Positions 56,362 to 64,000 of a DNA stretch of 64,000 nucleotides are shown here, piece after piece (within the stretch, counting starts at the first letter, position 1; every line of letters starts with the position of its first letter). The notes beneath the pieces are model-generated. The model did no database searches, had not been told where the DNA came from, and saw only the letters and a list, made by a program, of their open reading frames with translations. Location of the stretch: the NCBI RefSeq assembly GCF_026213295.1, contig NC_079415.1:21038847-21102846 (forward strand), written 5' to 3'. The translations under genes were made by a program, and so were the position numbers. The stretch is from Gadus chalcogrammus. Its lineage: Eukaryota; Chordata; Actinopteri; Gadiformes; Gadidae.

Positions 56362-57151
56362 GTGTGTGGATTTGATCCAGAGGATCTCGCTGTGGATGTT
56401 GGATATTGGTTTAAAAGAAGCACCAATCGCAAAGGTTACCTAACAGGTATGTGTGTGCAGTCCCAATGTAGTACAAATTAAATCTAGAATACTTTGATCA
56501 AATTGCATTAAGATGTTCCATTCTTGTCCTAGAATTCTGTGAGCTCCATGGAAGTGAGTATATGGAAATGCTCATGCACGTTTCTGTTCGATGGTTGAGC
56601 CTGGAGAAGTGTTTGACTCGTATCCTGCATCAGTATGAGCCACTGGCCAGCTACTTCAAGTCATTAAGTAGGCATCACATTTTAATGATGCAAATGCATG
56701 GTTATTAGAGCAGACTGAAAAGTAAATAAAGTATGTAGTATGCACAACCATTTTTTTCTCTCTTTTTCCCACAGATGACAAACAGCCAAGGTTCAGGAGG
56801 CTTGTGGAGGCATTCTCTGACTCAATTACAGAGGTGTACCTACTGTTCTTTCAAGCAACTTTTCCAGTCTTCTCCACATTCAACCTCCTCCTCCAGAGAG
56901 AGAAGTCGTCAATCTTCCTACTACATGATGAGGTAAATTGGAACCGTTGGGATACAGTTTGCTAGTATGATGTTCTATCTTTGTTCCTTTTTTATTAGCA
57001 GGAAATAAATGTAAATTTGTAAATCTTTTCTGACATTTTTAGATGAGGGGTTTTATCCGCAAGCTGCTCTCAAAGTTTCTGAAGCCCGCAGCATTGCAGC
57101 ACCGGGAACTGCATGAAATATGCTTTAAGGAGCCATCCAACCAACTGCCAG
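56362..57151 (+). CDS. hAT transposase exons 4-7 (56362-56446, 56533-56667, 56775-56932, 57043-57151)
   Basis: Four short exons with clean GT-AG borders. They encode CGFDPEDLAVDVGYWFKRST; FCELHGSEYMEMLMHVSVRW followed by LSLEKC (the RW-S motif typical of hAT); DKQPRFRRLVEAFSDSITEV with LLFFQATFPVFSTFNLLLQR; and MRGFIRKLLSKFLKPAALQH with PSNQLP. These cover the insertion domain and the region around the expected catalytic Glu. No stop or frameshift was seen. Confidence 0.85.
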
Positions 57152-57416
57152 GTGATTAGTAATTGTCCAGGTTTTACACATGCACTATCCACTCACTGAT
57201 CTCACTAAACACACTTTTCGTTAGAGGGCTGCAGTCATCTCGTCACAATCACTGATATGATGAAGATACTTAAAGGGGTGCTTTCAAGTTGGCTATTGTG
57301 GTTTTTGATGGTGACTAAAGTGACTCAACACAGTCTTGTTCCCGTCTCATACTGACATGTTACTGCATACAGCATCGTTAATGACCTCTGCAGTTGTTGA
57401 TTTGTGTCTCTTGTAG

Positions 57417-57660
57417 GAGAAAAGTTGGTGATTGGCTTCACTACTCGAGTTACACTCAACAGGCTCCTTGAAGCAGGAGCCATTACACCGCAGCAAGTGC
57501 AGAGGTTCCAGAAGGCAGCAGTGGCGTTTCTGGAAAGGGCTGTGGAGTATGCCATCAAGAAACTCCCCATGAAAGAGCCTCTGATTAAACATGCCATGTT
57601 TCTGGATGTCCAGCAGAGAGCAGAGTGTGGAGTGGAAGATGCCTTCTACTTTGTCGACAG
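57417..57660 (+). CDS. hAT transposase exon 8
   Basis: It starts after CTTGTAG and ends GACAG|GTAAGT. It reads EKLVIGFTTRVTLNRLLEAG, then QRFQKAAVAFLERAVEYAIK, LPMKEPLIKHAMFLDVQQRA and DAFYFVDR. It is helical, part of the catalytic-core insertion, and open throughout. Confidence 0.87.
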
Positions 57661-57852
57661 GTAAGTTGGGCTATCAAGTAAAGTACATTTTATATATAGT
57701 GCCAAATCCTAACACAAGTTATCTCAATATGCTTTGCAAGTAGAGCAGGCTTAAGACCAGGCACATTTTCTTGTTTGATCCACATCTGAAAAACAACCCC
57801 TGTTTCAGTTACACTACTTTACCAGATCACTGCACTTTTTTTTTCTTTTTAG

Positions 57853-58009
57853 ATTTCCTGAACTTCTCCCATACAATGGACCTGAAGAGCGAGACAAACT
57901 TTGTGAGGAGTTTCTGGACTACCAGACCATGGACATTGCCATGCCCGACGACCCAGCAATGTTTGACTTTGAGAGATTTTGGGGGAACATGGCATCAATG
58001 AAGAACAAG
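57853..58009 (+). CDS. hAT transposase exon 9
   Basis: It starts after CTTTTTAG and completes the Arg codon: FPELLPYNGPEERDKLCEEF, then LDYQTMDIAMPDDPAMFDFE and RFWGNMASMKNK. The donor is AACAAG|GTAAGA. Intact. Confidence 0.87.
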
Positions 58010-58114
58010 GTAAGAATTATTCTGTACTCATGGGAATACCCATTGACATAATCAACTTAATAGTACACAAAAATACTTGTGAGTAATTAGGCTTCCTATG
58101 TGCATTTTTCAAAG

Positions 58115-58393
58115 GTGACCGGTATGAGCAGATTTGGCAGGCTGTCTTGTATTGCCAAGTTGGTCTTGGTCATGCCTCACTCCAATGCTGATGCAGAGCG
58201 AGTTTTCTCTGTGGTTGGACTAAATAAGACCAAGACCCGAAACAGTTTGGCTCTTGAGGGAACTCTGTCATCCATCATGACCGTGAAGATGGCGAGCCTT
58301 GAGCCAGACTGTTTTAAGTGGGAGCCCCCTGCCTCTGTCATCAAGGCATCAAAATCTGCCACCAACACCTACAACGCTAGACATGCTAAATGA
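58115..58393 (+). CDS. hAT transposase exon 10, dimerisation domain and stop
   Basis: It starts after TTCAAAG and reads VTGMSRFGRLSCIAKLVLVM, then PHSNADAERVFSVVGLNKTK, GTLSSIMTVKMASLEP and TNTYNARHAK with stop TGA at 58391-58393. HSNADAERVFS is the hallmark of the hAT C-terminal dimerisation domain. Over all exons only two one-base indels separate this gene from a full open transposase of about 680-720 residues. Confidence 0.88.
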   Translation: MTGMSRFGRLSCIAKLVLVMPHSNADAERVFSVVGLNKTKTRNSLALEGTLSSIMTVKMASLEPDCFKWEPPASVIKASKSATNTYNARHAK

Positions 58394-58857
58394 TTGACAA
58401 ATAAATGTATTTTGTCAAAATTCTTGTCTTGTTAATTTCTGGTTAAGAGAGGTTAGGAGGCCACAGTGCAGAGAGAGCAGCTGGCATGGAGGTGAGGACA
58501 TCAGTCCTAAGGTATAAATCAATCAATCAATTTTTTTGGTCGGCGGCCGAACGCTTCTGACTCTAAAGTCTCACTCTTGTCATTTTCTGAAACTTGGCAG
58601 CCCTGGTAATGCATTCGTTAGCCCACCCACCCAAAATCACCACCAGCCGTCACTGGTTATGACGAATGTTATATGAATGTTCTAAAATAGGTACAATATC
58701 ATAACCACGTTAATAAAGTTTGTAAAAATGTTTTTGAAAATTGAGCAAGTTATAGTTATTTAAAAAGTACATGTACCACTACCAACACAATGTTATGGGT
58801 GAGCAGCTTACTGTGGTAAGATGGCCGCCTATGGGGATGTTCTAGACGCCACCGTAA

Positions 58858-59398
58858 GGCCGCGTTCACATCTAGCGTTTTTTTAAATCTGCCAGCGCTT
58901 GTTTTACATGATATCCCTATGGAGCAGAGCGTTTCTGGAAAAAGTCACGCCGCTTTTTTAAACGCCTCTCCCAGCGTTTTTTTCTGCCATACGGAGCGTT
59001 GAAAAAAGTTCAACTTTCAGGAAGAAAGCGGCCGACGTCAGGCGTCTTTTGGGCAACTGACCAATCACAAGCGGAACATTGACACTTCGTCACAAAGGAA
59101 ACTCTCAACTGTCAAAACAAGAAACAATGGCAGACAAATCACTCGGGAAAGTGCCGGTGGAGCGATTAATAGTTTTAATCACAGAACATGTCAAGATCTA
59201 CAACATGTCTAATGGGCTCTAGCCTGGATAGGTAGTAGGCGAGTAAAGTCGGGTCCAGAATGGATTCGTTGCTAGGCGATAGAAAAAAACGCTCTCGACG
59301 CTTTTAGGGCCAAAAACGCTGCCAGCTTTTCTTTTTGTTGAAAAAACGGTAGGCTCAACTTTTCCCTATTACAAAAAACGCTAGATGTGAACGTGGTC
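58858..59398 (+). mobile_element. Harbinger-type deleted element carrying a MADF-protein start
   Basis: GGCCGCGTTCACATCTAGCG at 58858 is matched by the inverted GACCACGTTCACATCTAGCG end at 59398. TAA is duplicated (58855-58857 and 59399-59401), fitting the 3-bp TWA duplication of Harbinger. A frame at 59127-59221 reads MADKSLGKVPVERLIVLITE, then HVKIYNMSNGL and stop, the beginning of a MADF-type DNA-binding partner protein. Everything else is deleted. Confidence 0.82.
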
Positions 59399-59577
59399 TA
59401 AGGCGTTGCAACCCGGTATCACGCGATTGCGTGCTCATGCGCACGAACGTTAATCTATCGAAGTGTGTTCCGGAGCACGATAGTCCGACTTGTTGCGTGC
59501 TACACAGAACGAAATGTAAACCAATGCATTCTGAATGGGAGTGTTCTCAGACAATTAACGTGCTCCACAAAACGGTA

Positions 59578-59700
59578 CGAGAGAGAGAGAAAGAGAGAGA
59601 GGGAGGGACAGAGAGAGAGAGAGAGAGCGAGAGGCTTCAGAAAGGGTGGGCGCAGATAGTACAGTGCACCCTAGTTATGTTTATGCCAAAACCACAAATG

Positions 59701-59756
<56 letters not shown>

Positions 59757-59822
59757 CCTAATTATATATATTGCCTATATATATATATAGGCTATATATA
59801 TAATTAGGCTATAATTATATTA
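59578..59822. repeat. (GA)n tract, (AT)n tract and AT-rich palindrome
   Basis: GA-rich repeat at 59578-59632; (AT)n at 59702-59752; then a palindrome centred near 59780-59790, with TAATTATATATATTGCC on one side and its complement on the other. No gene. Confidence 0.9.
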
Positions 59823-59833
59823 TTTAGCGTGTA

Positions 59834-59981
59834 ATGAGACAATATATAGCCAAATTGTCGAAGATGCCCGAGAATCTCCGGGGATATCAGCATGGGAAAT
59901 CGGCGCATCAGACCCATGAACCTATAAAGAAAGACGTCATCTCAAGCGGGATAGAACGTTTGCGGTGCTGGTTTGTGTCAC
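59834..59981 (+). CDS. Exon-like open frame with PENLRGYQH motif, unknown
   Basis: ATG at 59834 opens a frame MRQYIAKLSKMPENLRGYQH, then IKKDVISSGIERLRCWF, ended by a perfect donor, CAC|GTAAGT. The motif I/M-P-D/E-N-I/L-R-G-Y-x-H recurs in the arms of the foldback at 61770 and 63484, also after an ATG and near AT-rich sequence. This suggests a shared first exon of a mobile-element protein. No domain is recognised. Confidence 0.4.
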
Positions 59982-59988
59982 GTAAGTA

Positions 59989-60100
59989 CAGGGCTCTCAT
60001 GTCTCATGCATCCGGCGTGAGACACACGCAATTCAACCCATGCACACGCTCGAGCCTGGTCTCACGAAAATACGTGACACTGTCACGTTATTTAATCTAT
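59989..60100 (+). mobile_element. hAT end related to the 53833 element (fragment)
   Basis: CAGGGCTCTCATGTCTCATG...ACACGCAATTCAACCCATGCACAC resembles the first 60 bp of the hAT element at 53833 (CAGAGCTGCC...GTCACGCAATTTGACCCATTCTCAC). No other end was found. Confidence 0.45.
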
Positions 60101-61037
60101 TGAAACGTGATCAGGGACACTTAGGCCTATTTTCTAAATTTTGTATTTCAATTGGAAGTAGGCTATTTGTCGTTTCACTAAGCACGACTTCCAAACTAAG
60201 GTTCTGTCCGGGAGCGTTCTCCCTAATGTCCCTTATGGAGCTCCGTACAGATCATTCATCGTTGAAAATTGTCTGTGATAACTAACAAATTACAGCTTTT
60301 GGCCACCCGGTTCTACTTAAAATTGTCTGTGATAACTAACAATATGACAGTTTTTGGCCACCCGTTTCTACTTTCACCTTTGATGCTGAGAAATTGCGAC
60401 AATACACGGATATATTAAATGCAGTCGCGCTGCTCTGTAGGCAAACCGCGAAGGAAAAAGGGTAGCTGCTTCATCTGTTCTTTTTAGAATTGTATGTCTT
60501 GATATTTATTTTATCTAGCCATCTATTCTCTTGTTTTTGGCTATGTGAATGAACGTCCGCGTGGATGCCTCGATCACAAGTCCAGTGTCGCGAGCGGACG
60601 TTGCCATGACATCTAGAAATCATACCGTATTTAATGGGTTGCAGTGAGTGTAACATAATTCACCTACGGTATTTTGTTATGTGTTGTTCTTTCAATTGTG
60701 TTGTCGTTTACTGTCTTGGTGGTTCAGGGATCGCTGTCCCTTTAATGATTACGAGCGTCTCATGACGTCAGAGCCCATGCGGGATTTGTTTACTTTCAGC
60801 ACGTTTTGATTTCCTGTTTCTCTCTTACTAAATAAACGATTCACAAAACTGTGTGCTCTACGTGCAAAATTGTATCTCACTTATTGCAATTTCCACAGGG
60901 TTATCATTAATATTGATGTGTAGGGGTTGATTATAACTCGTGAATAATATTGTTTGGACCACGGTCTGGGGGAATACTCGTATTCTGATTGGCTGCAGTG
61001 CGTGCATTAACTCCTTATATAGCCCTACAGACACCTG
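60101..61037. other. Intergenic, with a 55-bp tandem duplication at 60263-60375
   Basis: AAAATTGTCTGTGATAACTA at 60265 recurs at about 60319, and GGCCACCCG-TTCTACTT closes both units. Nothing else recognised. Confidence 0.6.
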
Positions 61038-61377
61038 AGCCCTGTACCACGAAGCTCGCTTAGAGGGTTAGCGAGGTATGTTGAGCTCCAAGCCTGGGTT
61101 AGTTGTACCACGAAAGTCGATCTCTTTTAGCGTCGCTGTATCACCATGGTGACTTATGCTCGCAACCAAACCTGGTCGGGAGCAGTTTTTCGGCTTAGTC
61201 TAGCCGGAGATCGGCTACTTAAATCGGCGTGCGCAGCTTCCTAGCTCCTCCTCTGACAATGGCGTCACCATTTGTGGGTGTTCCCGTGGACCCCGGCGCA
61301 CTTCTCGTACAGGCGTCTCTCTATGGAAAGCCAAGAAGGCCACAATCCGGCCCTAGAATGGCGCGGTAAAAGTGCAA

Positions 61378-61466
61378 AACCGTACGGATTCCGTACGGAA
61401 ACCGTACGGATTCCGTACGATTTGGCAAGAATTCCGTACGGAATCCGTACGGTTTCCGTACGGTTT
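61378..61466. promoter_or_regulatory. Cluster of CCGTACGG palindromes near the foldback left end
   Basis: The 8-bp palindrome CCGTACGG or one-base variants occurs about eight times in 90 bp, spaced by ATT / AAA / TTT linkers, followed by CCGGCTATTA-TCATTCA repeats (61480-61555). The mirror cluster is at 63790-63866. Subterminal repeated motifs of this kind are usually transposase-binding sites; that is inference. Confidence 0.6.
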
Positions 61467-62101
61467 TGAATGACTAATAGCCGCGGCTATTAGTCATTCA
61501 CTCCGGCTATTATTCATTCACTCCGGCTATTAGTTATTCACTCCGGCTATTAGGTATGCAGAACGAGCCCCTCCCTCTTCTTTGCTTGACCACTAAGTTT
61601 GAAGGCTGTCTAACCAATCAGAGCTGCAGTGCCTCCATGTTTCGCTGTAACATAAAGCTGTGTTGTCTTTACTAGTTTCACTACAATGTAATGACCACGA
61701 TTAGCTAGTGGAAAATAAATTTGTGTCTAGTACAGTGATATATTTGTATATGTTAGGCTATATATTGAGATGGCAGTGTGCGAAATACCCGACAATATTC
61801 GGGGATATCCTCATCCCCAGATTGTTCTCGATATGCAGTAGCCATAGGCCATAACATTACATAAAATGAATATGAACTGAATAAATGCCAGGTATATTGC
61901 ATATCGGAGACGGGCACACAATCAGTGCATTTGCAAATGAGAGCATGCAGCATGACCGATCTTGTGATGTGGTCGGAGAGAGTCGTGTGCGTGTGTGTGT
62001 GTAGAGCAAGTTGTTGAAGGAAGTGTTTCTACTTTACGTTACAATATTTCATGGATGCAAGCAAGCCAAGACAATCAATCTATATCTATAGCCTACATGA
62101 C

Positions 62102-62102
<1 letters not shown>

Positions 62103-62172
<70 letters not shown>
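62103..62172. repeat. (CA)n microsatellite in the foldback left arm
   Basis: About 35 CA units; the matching TG run in the right arm (63112-63150) is shorter. Confidence 0.97.
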
Positions 62173-62174
<2 letters not shown>

Positions 62175-63115
62175 GCACACACACGCACACACTTTAAACA
62201 CACTGGTAAAGCAATAGGAGCCTGCATTGGCTAAAGTTGTTGCAATGCACGTTATTTTATAACAGGGAGGGGAAAAGTTGTGCATTGCAATTCTGCTGAA
62301 TTATTTGGAGGACTTATAGCCTACTTGTAGTGAAGTATTTTAACAGTGTGTGGAATCTACAGCTGATCACTTTCACTAGCTAAGCAAAATGAACCCCGAA
62401 AAGTTGAACCTCTGAATTGATCCTGAAAGCCTATGTCCTAGAATAATTCATTTGTATTCCGTTTTAGGCCATCTCACTAAAGGTCACTTAAATGTAGCCT
62501 ATTTAAGCTCACCAAGTCCAGTATTCAGAATGAAAAGCATTTATTCACAAATACGTTCTATTTTTTTGACAAGCGGATCCGACAGTCACGTGCAAGTATG
62601 CAAATTAGCCATGTGCGCCAAACAGAAGATAGACGCAATGAACTGATTGTTGTGCATTGTTGTGGATATGTAGGCTGTTTAGTTGTGGTTGTTTGTGGTC
62701 TTAGTGAAACAGTCTTGCCTTGGAGTTGGAGAAGTTGGAGTGATTGTGTGAATGTGCGAGAGAGAGCGCACCTGCCGTGGTGATGTTGGGCTTGTAATGG
62801 GCTTATATGTGATCAATGATGTATCTGTCTGATCGTATTAGCTGTAGATGGATGGTTAAATAATGTCACAAGATCGGTCATACTGCAGGCTCTCATTTGC
62901 AAATGCACTGATTGTGTGCCCGTCTCCGATATGCTATATACCTGGCATTTATTCAGTTCATGTTCTTCTGAGTGCGCAAGAACGGTGCCAATTATTGTCG
63001 TGTTTGCATTGTAATGCACAACTTTGCCCCTCCCTGATATAAAATAACGTGCATCGCAACAACTTTAGCCAATGCAGGCTCCTATTGCTTTACCAGTGTG
63101 TTTAAAGTGTGTGCG

Positions 63116-63150
<35 letters not shown>

Positions 63151-64000
63151 TGTCATGTAGGCTATAGATATAGATTGATTGTCTTGGCTTGCTTGCATCC
63201 ATGAAATATTGTAACGTCAAAACACTTCCTTCAACAACTTGCTCTACACACACACACACACACACGACTCTCTCCGACCACATGTCACAAGATCGGTCAT
63301 ACTGCATGCTCTCATTTGCAAATGCACTGATTGTGTGCCCGTCTCCGATATGCTATATACCTGGCATTTATTCAGTTCATGTTCATGTTATGTAATGTTA
63401 TGGCCTAGCTGGCTACTGCATATCGAGAACAATCTGGGGATGAGGACATCCCTGAATATTGTCGAGTATTTCGCACACTGCCATCTCAATATATAGCCTA
63501 ACATATACAAATATATCACTGTACTAGACACAAATGTATTTTCCACTAGCTAATGGTGGTCATTACATTGTAGTGAAACTAGTAAAGACAACACAGCTTT
63601 ATGTTACAGCGAAACATGGAGGCACTGCAGCTCTGATTGGATAGACAGCCTTCAAACTTAGTGGTCAAGCAAAGAAGAGGGAGGGGCTCGTTCTGCATAC
63701 CTAATAGCTGGAGTGAATAACTAATAGCCGGAGTGAATGACTAATAGCCGGAGTGAATGACTAATAGCCGCGGCTATTAATCATTCAAAACCGTACGGAA
63801 TCCGTACGGAAATCGTACGGAATTCTTGCCAAACCGTACGGTTTCCGTACGGATTCCATACGGATTCAGTGCGGTTTTGCACTTTTACCGCGCCATTCTA
63901 GGGCCGGATTGTGGCCTTCTTGGCTTTCCATATCTCTCCGGAGACAGAGGGTTTTACGGGGCAGAACCGATCCCTTGGCATTGTCTGACCATATTCAGAT

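Larger units (their letters stand above)
53833..58605 (+). mobile_element. 4.8-kb hAT transposon with a multi-exon transposase gene
   Basis: CAGAGCTGCCAAG at 53833 and the inverted CAGGGCTGCCAAG end at 58605 are TIRs with one mismatch. GTAATG flanks both sides (53827-53832, 58606-58611), probably the readable part of an 8-bp duplication. It holds the 10-exon gene at 54785-58393 and two perfect palindromes upstream of it (54221-54323 and 54343-54384). Confidence 0.88.
61322..63932. mobile_element. 2.6-kb foldback element, inverted repeats of about 0.95 kb
   Basis: TATGGAAAGCCAAGAAGGCC at 61322 is inverted at the right end (63913-63932). The left arm, 61322-62290, and right arm, 63008-63932, pair along their length with small differences, chiefly CA/TG repeat length. 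TCTCTC is duplicated at 61316-61321 and 63933-63938, and copy A shows the empty site GCGTCTCTCCGG. The loop (62291-63007) has a third partial copy of arm sequence at 62869-62962. The arms contain CCGTACGG clusters and a decayed ATG frame (61770-61841; minus strand from 63484). Confidence 0.93.
61038..64000 (+). mobile_element. PIF/Harbinger copy C, split by a foldback element and running off the window
   Basis: 61038-61321 matches copies A and B from AGCCCTGTACCACGAAGCTC onward, preceded by CTG (61035-61037) as the likely TSD, in the context ACACCTG. The match resumes at 63939 (CGGAGACAGAGGGTTTTACG) and reaches the end of the window. The HARBI1-like ATG is at 61259; the coding fragment is broken after about 20 codons. 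Confidence 0.88.

Overview
This is a 64-kb piece of a vertebrate nuclear genome, almost certainly a ray-finned (teleost) fish. The evidence is a multi-exon host gene with GT-AG introns, fish-type hAT, PIF/Harbinger, CR1/L2 LINE, DIRS and Ty3/Gypsy repeats, and a very high density of dinucleotide and other tandem repeats. The tandem-repeat density resembles that reported for gadiform (cod-like) fishes, but that is only a weak inference. No bacterial genes, CRISPR arrays or complete viruses are visible.

Host gene (1472-21427, + strand). Seven exons encode the C-terminal part of mitochondrial FAD-linked glycerol-3-phosphate dehydrogenase (gpd2): the end of the catalytic/C-terminal domain, two EF-hands and the true stop codon. 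All junctions have AG acceptors and GT donors and the reading phase joins correctly from exon to exon. The 5' half of the gene lies upstream of the window. The introns are packed with nested mobile elements. These include a complete Harbinger copy 16 bp after one splice donor, two hAT-type insertions at nearly the same site in a duplicated sequence, a 3.4-kb DNA transposon with an unusual transposase, and a fish MITE that contains both a BED-finger hAT remnant and a nearly full-length LINE with a 2A-like motif. Intron 6 of the visible part holds a tandem array of 60-bp acceptor-less tRNA-like units. Several 3' splice sites abut long microsatellites.

Downstream (21428-64000) no further ordinary host gene is recognised; the region is layered repeats. 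23310-28465 holds MITEs, CA-rich and GGT-rich arrays. 32092-47138 is a large imperfect inverted duplication (arms about 2.8 kb each once insertions are subtracted) of an unassigned element with coding remnants. One arm has been hit by Harbinger, the other by a LINE, a LINE tail and a 5.1-kb hAT element, so each arm records the empty site of the other. 48096-51607 holds a Gypsy gag fragment between 78-bp repeats and a DIRS-type retroelement. 53833-58605 is a hAT element whose 10-exon transposase gene is nearly intact. 58858-59398 is a deleted Harbinger with a MADF-type start. 61038-64000 is a third Harbinger copy, split by a 2.6-kb foldback element with inverted repeats of about 0.95 kb and clusters of CCGTACGG palindromes.

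Coordinates of element ends were read by eye from terminal inverted repeats (TIRs) and target-site duplications (TSDs). Family names below superfamily level are inference and were not checked against any database.
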